This document shows positions 1 through 6,371 of a DNA stretch of 22,810 bases, piece after piece. The DNA lies in contig JAEZJD010000304.1 in NCBI GenBank assembly GCA_023436425.1, forward strand, positions 1 to 22,810, in the 5' to 3' direction. The notes below the pieces were generated by a model. The model saw only the letters and a program-made list of their open reading frames with translations. It was not told where the DNA came from and searched no databases. Both the position numbers and the translations under genes were made by a program. Numbering within the stretch: the stretch's first letter is position 1; each line of letters begins with the position of its first letter. Source of the stretch: Bacteroidota bacterium. GTDB lineage: Bacteria; Bacteroidota; Bacteroidia; Chitinophagales; Chitinophagaceae.

Positions 1-366
1 GTTGGCTACTGGCTCACAAGCGGATAAAATCCTGCGAAGATTCAGATTTTCAAAACAGGAAATAAGTACAACGGCAAAATTGTGTGGCTTACAAATCCGA
101 TGGAAAACGGCAAACCTAAGCTCGATAATAAAAATCCTGACACGAAGAAACGACAACAGCCAATTGTCGGTATGACCATTCTTACCAATTTTATTTTCGA
201 CGGTAAAGATGAATGGGAAGACGGTAAAATTTACGATCCTGAAAGCGGCAACACCTACAGTTGCAACATGGAACTCAACGGCAGAAACAAACTAAAAGTT
301 AGAGGCTACATCGGCTTATCTCTTTTTGGGAGAACAGAAGTTTGGACGCGGACAACTGCACCCTAA
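1..366 (+). pseudogene. DUF2147 family protein, 5' truncated by the window and interrupted by an in-frame stop
   Basis: The first bases encode VGYWLTSG, then TAA at 25-27, then NPAKIQIFKTG and the rest of a DUF2147 domain in the same frame, ending with TAA at 364-366. Both sides of the stop match the family pattern (G-x-W-L near the mature N-terminus, then K-I-x-I-(F/Y)-K, GKIVWL, GKIYDPESGNTYSC, LKVRGYIG, GRTEVWTR), so this is a nonsense codon and not a gene boundary. One substitution (GAA to TAA) would explain it. The longest remaining reading frame starts at GTG 82 (94 codons) and would lack the signal peptide and first strands. DUF2147 proteins are small secreted or periplasmic proteins of unknown function, usually about 140-150 residues. 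It may be a genuine pseudogene or a sequencing error. The downstream hydrolase ATG overlaps the final stop (TAATG), which suggests co-transcription. Confidence 0.75.
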
Positions 367-1028
367 TGCTTATGCGCAACAAACCTTTTCAGCTATTTGT
401 TTCTCCATCAATTGGAGCAGTTTCCGCGGAGTACTTCGTGCCGGATAAACCAGAGAACATTATGACGCTGGCACATGGTGCGGGAGCCGGAATGAATCAC
501 TCCTTTATGGTGGAACTGGCAAACGCACTTGCAGAGCAAAACATAGCCACGCTGCGATTCAACTTTCCGTTTGCTGAACAGAAAAAGTTCAGGCCGGATT
601 TTCCGGCTGTTGCACACAAAGTTGTGGAAGCAGCAATCAACCATGCGCTGGAAACCTTTCCTTCCATTCCTTTTTTCGCATCGGGCAAATCTTTCGGTGG
701 TCGAATGACTTCACAATATTTAGCTGCACGCGCGGGCACCCCGGTAAAAGGAATTATTTTCTATGGCTTCCCTCTTCATCCGGCGAAGAAACCATCAACA
801 GAAAGAGCCGGGCACTTGAAAGAAATAAATCTGCCTATGGTTTTTCTGCAAGGGACCCGCGACGAGTTGGCAACAATGGATTTGATTGAAACTGTTTGTG
901 CATCGTTGCCCACAGCCACACTCATTAAGCTGCAGGGCGCAGATCATGGCTTCAAAGCAGGTAAGCAAAATCTGATAGCCGTTCTTGCGGAAAAAACAAG
1001 TGAGTGGATAAAATTTAATTCTGAATGA
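366..1028 (+). CDS. alpha/beta hydrolase, KANL3/Tex30-like small dienelactone-hydrolase type
   Basis: This 220-residue protein has an alpha/beta-hydrolase fold. An HGAGAG oxyanion-type loop lies at 37-42, the nucleophile elbow GKSFGG puts Ser109 as nucleophile, GTRDEL gives Asp166 as the acid, and GADHGF gives His194. The LAHGAGAGMNHSFM and RFNFPFAEQ segments are typical of the KANL3/Tex30-like family of predicted hydrolases, whose substrates are not established. There is no signal peptide, so it is probably cytoplasmic. I chose ATG 366 because it overlaps the stop of the preceding gene. A TTG at 342 would add residues inside the DUF2147 coding region, and ATG 372 is an alternative. The gene ends 15 nt from the convergent lytic transglycosylase. 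Confidence 0.85.
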   Translation: MLMRNKPFQLFVSPSIGAVSAEYFVPDKPENIMTLAHGAGAGMNHSFMVELANALAEQNIATLRFNFPFAEQKKFRPDFPAVAHKVVEAAINHALETFPSIPFFASGKSFGGRMTSQYLAARAGTPVKGIIFYGFPLHPAKKPSTERAGHLKEINLPMVFLQGTRDELATMDLIETVCASLPTATLIKLQGADHGFKAGKQNLIAVLAEKTSEWIKFNSE

Positions 1029-1043
1029 CGCCGGCTCAAACCA

Positions 1044-1835
1044 TCATCTGACAACCACATTTTCGGAAAGCTGTTCCTCCCATGCTTTTGCTTCAGCTTT
1101 CGTTTGCGTCACAATGCTCCCCTCGCCTTCGAAATGATAGTGCACTCCAATAAAGCGTCTTACGTGACCGCGACTTTCAGCAGGAAGAAATCGTTGCAAC
1201 GCCCAAAAGTTGCGGCTCCCCGACTTTTTTATAGCCGTGTTTACCGCCCCGGGTCCGCTATTGTACGCTGCTAACACCAGCAGCCAGTCGCCATACAACT
1301 CAAAAAGATCTTTCAAATATTTAGCAGCCGCGACAGTGCTGGTATACGTCGAAATCCGCTCATCGGTTTTACCCGTTACTTTCAAACCAAGGTCTCTTGC
1401 GGTAAATGGCATTAGCTGCCATAAGCCTCGTGCTCCGGCGGGCGACAGTGCTTTTGGATTTAGCTTCGACTCCACAATAGCCAGGTATTTCAGCTGAACC
1501 GGAAGATCGAAGCGGTTGAAAATCTTTTCGATGACAGGAAAATAACGATCGCTGCGGATCTCCATTTTTGCAAGAAATTCAGCTTCTTTTTTAATGTAAA
1601 GCTTGACGAAAGAAGCTACATGCCTGTTAAGCGAAATTTTTCGAGCGACTGGCGCGGCTAACGATGCCAAAACAGCTTTGTCCGCGGTATCGCGAACCAG
1701 CGCTGACCGGGAAAAATTTACGGGCAGCGTTTTCACTGGAATAGAATGTCCCAGATTAGAATTCAGCAACGCTGAAGGAAGCAATAATAAGAGAGCAGTT
1801 TTAAAGGCTGCTTTTTCTGGTGTTTTGCACAACAT
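1044..1835 (-). CDS. lytic transglycosylase, SLT domain, MltD-like
   Basis: This 263-residue protein has a hydrophobic N-terminal segment (about 12-25) consistent with export to the periplasm. A transglycosylase SLT domain covers about 105-235. The catalytic Glu is E122 in AIVESKLNPKALS, followed by the family's GARGLWQLMPFTA and the late AAYNSGPGAV motif. Such enzymes cleave the MurNAc-GlcNAc bond of peptidoglycan with formation of 1,6-anhydroMurNAc. MltD proteins usually carry C-terminal LysM repeats. None is visible here, so this is a short, LysM-less member. Residues 30-90 are a linker with no domain I recognise. The gene is convergent with the upstream hydrolase and has about 340 nt of non-coding sequence upstream. 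Confidence 0.9.
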   Translation of the reverse strand: MLCKTPEKAAFKTALLLLLPSALLNSNLGHSIPVKTLPVNFSRSALVRDTADKAVLASLAAPVARKISLNRHVASFVKLYIKKEAEFLAKMEIRSDRYFPVIEKIFNRFDLPVQLKYLAIVESKLNPKALSPAGARGLWQLMPFTARDLGLKVTGKTDERISTYTSTVAAAKYLKDLFELYGDWLLVLAAYNSGPGAVNTAIKKSGSRNFWALQRFLPAESRGHVRRFIGVHYHFEGEGSIVTQTKAEAKAWEEQLSENVVVR

Positions 1836-1924
1836 TGTCTTTAGTTTATGTGAACAATGCCGGCCCTTTAGGTTAGGATTTCAATGGTAGAACACAGGAT
1901 AACCAACGATTTTTCAAAAGATGT

Positions 1925-1940
1925 GGAGTAGTTGTACTCC
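1925..1940. repeat. short perfect hairpin GGAGTA-GTTG-TACTCC
   Basis: A 6-bp perfect stem closes a 4-nt loop. It lies about 90 nt upstream of the transglycosylase start, in what would be its promoter or 5' leader. No T-tract follows on the minus strand, so it does not look like a terminator in that direction. Its function is unknown and it could be chance. Confidence 0.4.
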
Positions 1941-2092
1941 TGTTTTCCGGGGGACGGAATTAAGGTTTTTCTCAACCGAAACTGTTTCTAAGGTGTACGA
2001 ACGGAGACAAACATACTCAGCAAAACTGTTAAATCAAAGCTTCACTGGCTGACAATCTGACCTGGTGAATACAAAAAAATGATAGTTAAGCA

Positions 2093-2111
2093 GTTACAAA
2101 ATTATTGTAAC
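2093..2111. repeat. perfect inverted repeat GTTACAA-N5-TTGTAAC
   Basis: Two 7-bp arms are perfectly complementary around a 5-nt spacer (AATTA). It sits just beyond the T-tract of the VWA terminator, read on the minus strand. The AT-rich dyad resembles a regulator-binding site, but there is no promoter immediately next to it. It may instead be a weak second stem or chance. Confidence 0.4.
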
Positions 2112-2115
2112 ACCT

Positions 2116-2148
2116 AAAAGCAAAAGGCCCACAGAGAAACTGCGGGCC
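2116..2148 (-). terminator. Rho-independent terminator of the VWA gene
   Basis: On the minus strand a 9-bp stem (GGCCCGCAG / CTGTGGGCC, one G-U wobble) with a 5-nt loop is followed by TTTTGCTTTT. It begins about 30 nt after the stop of the VWA gene. The wobble is favourable only in minus-strand RNA, which agrees with the T-tract direction. Confidence 0.85.
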
Positions 2149-2177
2149 CGGGTACTGATCGAGAATGACACATCAAC

Positions 2178-2846
2178 TCACTTTTCGCCATCGAAGAAGC
2201 CGGACTGGAGATCTGTGTTGCCGGTTTTCAGTTTATCCATGAAGTTTCTTCTGGACCGAACATTTTTTCTAAATACCTCACTCGTATCCTCTACGGTGGT
2301 CTTAAAGCTGATGTGATTATTGATGTTGAGCGAAATGGCCGTTTTCTCCACATCATGATTAGCCCCTATGTACGTGAACACCCACCCTTTTGCCTTTAGA
2401 TCATTTATCAGCGCGGCTACCGCCTGAAACGAATATTCTTTTGAGCTGTTTTCTTCTCCGTCTGTTAGTATGGTAACGAGTACAGAATAGTCCTTTTCAT
2501 CCTGAATAGCCGTCCGTAACTTGTTTGCCGCTACGCCAATCGCGTCGTAAAGCGGAGTGCTGGTATTCGGCTGATAATTCGTTTCCGTGAAATAAGTCAA
2601 ATGGCTGGCATGCACTAGTGGCAAATGCTCTTTTATTCCGGCGCCGTTAAAAGAATAAAACGAAACCCATTGATCGATTTCGGGAGTATCTTTCAGCAGG
2701 TGTTTAATTGATTGAATCAGCTCATTGAACCCGTTTATTGTAGGCTGCTTAATTGCTTCCATTGAGCCACTCTCATCCAAAATAATGAGATTGTAAACCT
2801 TGCTGATGTTAGATGAATTTCCGACGTGATGTTGAATTGTGTTCAT
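2178..2846 (-). CDS. VWA-domain protein with intact MIDAS, cytoplasmic
   Basis: The 222-residue protein is essentially one von Willebrand factor A domain. The metal-ion-dependent adhesion site is intact: DESGS at 24-28, a Thr near 97 in TSTPLYDAIG, and Asp129 in ILTDGEENSS. There is no signal peptide or membrane segment, so it should act in the cytosol, where VWA domains usually serve as Mg2+-dependent protein-interaction modules. The C-terminal part (IGANHDVEKTAISLNINN, then SEVFRKNVRSRRNFMDKL) matches a recurrent bacterial stand-alone VWA type of unknown partner. The start is fixed by the promoter: the -7 box TAAGTTTG at 2868-2875 leaves a leader of roughly 15 nt. It lies downstream of the nuclease-rmuC operon, in the same direction, separated by a terminator, and shares its upstream element. 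Confidence 0.88.
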   Translation of the reverse strand: MNTIQHHVGNSSNISKVYNLIILDESGSMEAIKQPTINGFNELIQSIKHLLKDTPEIDQWVSFYSFNGAGIKEHLPLVHASHLTYFTETNYQPNTSTPLYDAIGVAANKLRTAIQDEKDYSVLVTILTDGEENSSKEYSFQAVAALINDLKAKGWVFTYIGANHDVEKTAISLNINNHISFKTTVEDTSEVFRKNVRSRRNFMDKLKTGNTDLQSGFFDGEK

Positions 2847-2867
2847 TGCTCAAAGTTTGATGAACAA

Positions 2868-2907
2868 CAAACTTAAACCGGCAGTTTGCAACCTATTTGC
2901 AAAGTGA
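2868..2907 (-). promoter_or_regulatory. VWA promoter: -7 box TAAGTTTG plus 22-bp upstream element (copy 1)
   Basis: The -7 box at 2868-2875 exactly fits the Bacteroidota consensus TAnnTTTG. Ten nt upstream of it (plus-strand 2886-2907) lies an element with the core TTGCAA-ATAGG-TTGCAA and five further outer bases (TCACT). The same element, with one base different and the same 10-nt spacing, occurs at 6101-6122 in front of the nuclease operon. A canonical -33 TTTG at the usual spacing is missing. The only TTTG lies inside the element, 24 nt from the -7 box, so the element may overlap or replace the -33 region. Confidence 0.65.
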
Positions 2908-2910
2908 TTA

Positions 2911-2942
2911 TTAAAAAGAAAACCCGTCGAAAAAACGACGGG
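2911..2942 (-). terminator. Rho-independent terminator of the nuclease-rmuC operon
   Basis: On the minus strand CCCGTCG, a T6 loop and CGACGGG form a perfect 7-bp stem, followed by TTTTCTTTTT. It starts about 58 nt after the rmuC stop and immediately precedes the VWA promoter element, so the VWA gene is a separate transcription unit unless there is read-through. Confidence 0.88.
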
Positions 2943-3000
2943 CAATCATAAGTTACGCGAAGAAGGAACAGGCAGCGCTGGATGCCAAGCTGTTCTTAAT

Positions 3001-4521
3001 TTAATCGAATAACGACATCTCTGTGCTATTGCATTCAAGCTCTAATTCGTCAGTCACAAGCGCACCATTAACAAGTTGCTCGGGCAGAGACTTTTTTGCA
3101 TCTATATGTAAACTCTTCATTTTATGTGCCTGGCTCACCAAATTACCACGACCCGATGCTAATTGTTTTTTCGCCTCAGTCCATGATTCTCCAGCCCGCT
3201 CCAGCTGGTTGCCTATTTTTTCGAAACTTTCTACAAACGAAACAAGTTTGTCGTACAGTTTGCCGGCTTTGTCTGCAATTTCCTGAGCATTCCTGTCAAC
3301 GGCATCTTTGCGCCACATGTCTTTAACCAATTTAAGTGTTGCGATTAAATTAGCAGGGCTCACGAGCAAAATACCTTTTTTGTATGCATATTGCCACAAC
3401 TCAGGCTCGGTGTGCATGGCAGCAATGTAGGCAGGCTCCACCGGCACAAACATCACGATTAAATCCAATGCCTGTGTAAGATCAGTATAGTTTTTTCCGG
3501 CGAGGTCGTCGATGTGATTTTTCAACGACTGCACCAGTTGTTTTGCAAAATTATTTTGCTCTTCTTCTTTTACTGCATTGCACATGTTGTAGTAGTGCAC
3601 CAGCGACACCTTAGAGTCGATGATGATGGTGCGCTGATCCGGATATTTCACCAGCACGTCAGGACGAATGGTTTTGCCGTCGTTGTTACGTGAAGATTGC
3701 TGAGTAAAATATTGTAAATCTTTTTGCAATCCGGAGTTCTCCAGTATTGCTTCTAAAATCGACTCGCCCCAATCCCCTTGTTGCTTCACCTGCAGGCGCA
3801 ATGTTTCTGTCAGTTTGTTTGCCTGTTCAGAAAGTGTCTGATTTGTTTGTGTGATTATTTTCACTTGTTCACGAAGAGAGATGCGCTCGTCGGATTCCTG
3901 TTTCTGTTTGGTTTCAATATCAGTTTTGAACTGATTAATTTGAATCTGCAGCGGCTGCAAAATGGACTTTAGATTCTTTTCTTGCTCTTCCGAAAACTTC
4001 TTTGTCTTGTCTTCCAATATTTGTTGTGCGAGAACTTTAAAAGCATCTTCAAATTTTTGTCCGAGCTTTTCCATTTCCTCTTTCTGTGTCTGCAGCTTTT
4101 CACCGTTCTGCTTCAATTCAACATCAGCATGCACGAGGCGCTTTTGAGCTATTGTCAAGTCGCCTAAAAGAGTCTCACATTTCGTTTTTTCAAACTGCAG
4201 TTGATTCTTTAGTTCCTCAATAACGCCGGTCATATTTCCACATTCATTTGTGCAGGTCGCAAGCGATGTACTAAGACGAGTGATTTCGTCCGTTTTTGAC
4301 TTCACCTCCGCCAATAATTTATTTTTCTCGTCACGAAAATCAGCACACTGAGTTTCTAAATATGTTTTGTCGGACCGAAGTTTCAGCAGCTCTTGCTCGG
4401 CAATTGCATAAGTTGATCCAGTCACATAATTCTTTGCGAATTTCAAATTGGCGAACAGATAGGAAATGACAGCTCCAAGTAGCAAAGCAGCAACTAAAAT
4501 GAATATTGTTGTAAAGTCCAT
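3001..4521 (-). CDS. rmuC: RmuC-family DNA recombination protein
   Basis: This 506-residue protein has one N-terminal membrane segment (about 4-25), a long coiled coil (about 35-240) and the RmuC domain (about 240-470). The family signature appears as QQGDWGE at 248-253. The PD-(D/E)XK-like nuclease motif is visible as D288 in IRPDVLVKYP and D302-S-K304 in IIIDSK. RmuC was identified in E. coli as limiting DNA inversion at short inverted repeats and is thought to be a membrane-tethered nuclease; its biochemistry is poorly defined. The gene follows the DUF2779-type nuclease by 10 nt, so the two are almost certainly co-transcribed, and the operon ends at a terminator at 2911-2942. Length and architecture are normal for the family. 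Confidence 0.93.
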   Translation of the reverse strand: MDFTTIFILVAALLLGAVISYLFANLKFAKNYVTGSTYAIAEQELLKLRSDKTYLETQCADFRDEKNKLLAEVKSKTDEITRLSTSLATCTNECGNMTGVIEELKNQLQFEKTKCETLLGDLTIAQKRLVHADVELKQNGEKLQTQKEEMEKLGQKFEDAFKVLAQQILEDKTKKFSEEQEKNLKSILQPLQIQINQFKTDIETKQKQESDERISLREQVKIITQTNQTLSEQANKLTETLRLQVKQQGDWGESILEAILENSGLQKDLQYFTQQSSRNNDGKTIRPDVLVKYPDQRTIIIDSKVSLVHYYNMCNAVKEEEQNNFAKQLVQSLKNHIDDLAGKNYTDLTQALDLIVMFVPVEPAYIAAMHTEPELWQYAYKKGILLVSPANLIATLKLVKDMWRKDAVDRNAQEIADKAGKLYDKLVSFVESFEKIGNQLERAGESWTEAKKQLASGRGNLVSQAHKMKSLHIDAKKSLPEQLVNGALVTDELELECNSTEMSLFD

Positions 4522-4531
4522 GTTTATAAGT

Positions 4532-6064
4532 TTAGAATGATATTTTGATTAATCTACCACCTGACACCGGCGCTGATACATTTTTTAGATAACGCCACAA
4601 TGCGACCATGGCATAAGTATCAAGCTGGCAATACTGCAGCAATGCAGACCGTGTTATATCGACCTTGGCAGCATTATTTTCATTGAACAAATTCAGGTAA
4701 GCCTGCGATGCAGTGCCGCCATCACCAATTTCCAGATGATCGTAACTGAGGTGCGGAATAAAGGCAGGCAAAACGCTTTTAAGCGACGCCGAGCCGTCCA
4801 TTTTGTAGTGGTACACATACTTGTTGCGAAACGGTATAATCAAATCAACAAGCTTATCGATTATCTTCTGCAACGCTTTTGCATGGGAGGGAAAAGTGTC
4901 CCGCAGCTCTTCAAGGCGCAGTTTTTCGAAATTCATATTGTAGCACAAAATAGTTTTTGCGCCCTGGAGAGTAGGCAGTAAGTTTTCCACTAATTCACAC
5001 CGTGGATCTGATTTACCATCGCCCAAAAATTCAAAGTGTTGCAACTGTTCATTTTGTAAGACGTGGACACTGTACTGAAAAGGCACCTGCTGATATGGAC
5101 GGATGCCGTCAAACAAGGGAACAGCCGAAGAAAAGGTTTCAAAATCGAGAAACGCGACGGGCTCTTTTATTCGGCTGAGAAAATCCCGAATAGCACGAAC
5201 GTCTGGTTCAAGACCTTGTTTCGTCTTATTAGCCCACACCTGTGTTCTTTGGTGAACAGACAAGGGAAAAGTAACAGGCACTTGTGACTGGCACAAAATC
5301 CTTTTATCCAACAGCTGGCATAACTTTTCCGGTGCCAGCCGCTTTATAGTATGAACCGGAAATTCAACATTGTCGAACATTTGCCAACAATGACCATGAA
5401 AATCGCAATCAAAAAATTTCGAACACTGCGGGCCGATTTGCATGTTTGGAGTTGCATCACCTGCAATCACATTCAACATTATCGGTAGCTGCTGGTGAAT
5501 CACCGCTTGTTGCTCCAAAACATCTTTCGTTACATCGTGAATGCCGAAAAGTTTCTGAGGCTCCACTGATCCCATCCGGACGTAATCGCGGTTGATAGTG
5601 ACCACGTGAACAGCTTTGACAGAGAATCCCAATCCATTCAAAATGTAAAATTGAATCGATGCATCCAGGTAGTGATAATCTTTCACTTCAGTCGAGCTCT
5701 TCACTTCATAGATATAGAACCGGTTTCTTTTAATCACCAGAATATCAATTGCCGCATACACATTGTTGAACATAAATCCGGCTTCATAGAGAACCTTAGC
5801 TCCGCTGTCTATTGCTGCCTTTGTTTTCTCAACTAATTTTGTGTAATCAACAGCCGGCACAACGCTGCAATCATATCCTGCCGGAAAAAGCTGTCGTGCA
5901 TACGCTCCTACTTCATGTCCCTGATCAAAAAGTGCCTGCTGCGATGTGGATATTTCATCTCTTAGATCGTAATGATGCTTGTAAAGATGCAGCGACTTGA
6001 GACACTTACAACCGCGAACAAAGGTGGACTTCGAGAGCATCGGTTTTTTCATTGTGGTTGCCAT
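4532..6064 (-). CDS. DUF2779 protein: RecB/Cas4-like PD-(D/E)XK nuclease fused to DEDD exonuclease fold
   Basis: The 510-residue protein appears to contain two nuclease domains. Residues about 10-230 resemble Cas4/RecB-type PD-(D/E)XK proteins: D107 in AAIDILVI and E120-V-K122 in YIYEVKSS, flanked by cysteines C19/C21 and C214/C220/C226 that could hold an Fe-S cluster. Residues about 300-495 are the DUF2779 region with RNase H-like DEDD exonuclease motifs: D307-x-E309 (FLDFETF), N376-to-E380 (CYNMNFE) and Y478-to-D482 (QYCQLDTYAM). Substrate and role are unknown; DNA repair or DNA processing is an inference. I chose ATG 6064 and not the upstream frame start at 6136, because the longer version would contain the promoter element; ATG 6052 is also possible. 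rmuC follows after 10 nt. No cas genes or CRISPR array are nearby. Confidence 0.85.
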   Translation of the reverse strand: MATTMKKPMLSKSTFVRGCKCLKSLHLYKHHYDLRDEISTSQQALFDQGHEVGAYARQLFPAGYDCSVVPAVDYTKLVEKTKAAIDSGAKVLYEAGFMFNNVYAAIDILVIKRNRFYIYEVKSSTEVKDYHYLDASIQFYILNGLGFSVKAVHVVTINRDYVRMGSVEPQKLFGIHDVTKDVLEQQAVIHQQLPIMLNVIAGDATPNMQIGPQCSKFFDCDFHGHCWQMFDNVEFPVHTIKRLAPEKLCQLLDKRILCQSQVPVTFPLSVHQRTQVWANKTKQGLEPDVRAIRDFLSRIKEPVAFLDFETFSSAVPLFDGIRPYQQVPFQYSVHVLQNEQLQHFEFLGDGKSDPRCELVENLLPTLQGAKTILCYNMNFEKLRLEELRDTFPSHAKALQKIIDKLVDLIIPFRNKYVYHYKMDGSASLKSVLPAFIPHLSYDHLEIGDGGTASQAYLNLFNENNAAKVDITRSALLQYCQLDTYAMVALWRYLKNVSAPVSGGRLIKISF

Positions 6065-6082
6065 ACATTCTCTTTTCAATCT

Positions 6083-6122
6083 CAAATATGGTACATCACA
6101 TTGCAGCCTATTTGCAAAGTGA
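6083..6122 (-). promoter_or_regulatory. Nuclease-rmuC operon promoter: -7-like box CATATTTG plus 22-bp element (copy 2)
   Basis: The 22-bp element at 6101-6122 differs from the copy at 2886-2907 only in one half-site (CTGCAA instead of TTGCAA on the minus strand). The -7-like box CATATTTG at 6083-6090 misses the TAnnTTTG consensus by one base and lies exactly 10 nt from the element, as in copy 1. The leader to ATG 6064 would be about 12 nt. Two independent features (element and spacing) being conserved argues for function. Confidence 0.6.
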
Positions 6123-6136
6123 AATTTTAAGGGCAA

Positions 6137-6371
6137 CCAACAAGACAGAAACTAAAAACGGGCAACTTACGCCGTGTTAGCAGTCCATAGGCAGTGGCTG
6201 TAAACGTTTCGGTTGGGAAGGCAATATAGAAGATTTCCCGAGGCCAATTATTGATTTTGAGCTATTTCCTGCAACAATTATTTCACATTCAATGAACACA
6301 TTTTTATTGGTAATGACCATTCACGTAAAAGTTTCCGTTGGGTGCGATCGTTACATTATTTTACTGGCGAA
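6137..6371. other. non-coding interval upstream of the outer-membrane receptor gene
   Basis: Together with 6065-6136 this makes a gap of about 300 nt between divergent genes. Apart from the nuclease promoter at its left edge I see no convincing promoter, hairpin, RNA gene or small coding sequence. The receptor's own promoter must lie here but no exact TAnnTTTG occurs on the plus strand. Confidence 0.4.

Larger units (their letters stand above)
1836..2177. other. non-coding interval between the lytic transglycosylase and VWA genes
   Basis: No plausible coding sequence is present. It holds the terminator of the VWA gene (2116-2148), a perfect inverted repeat (2093-2111), a small perfect hairpin (1925-1940) and, presumably, the promoter of the minus-strand transglycosylase gene, for which I could not find a clean -33/-7 pair. 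I see no tRNA and recognise no ncRNA. Confidence 0.5.

Noticed and set aside
4532..6064. Cas4 of a CRISPR-Cas system
   Set aside because: No repeat-spacer array or other cas gene is present, and the C-terminal DUF2779/DEDD region is not a Cas4 feature.
6065..6136. Extension of the DUF2779-type nuclease by 24 residues upstream
   Set aside because: It would place the promoter element and -7 box inside the coding region, and the added residues do not look like the start of the family.
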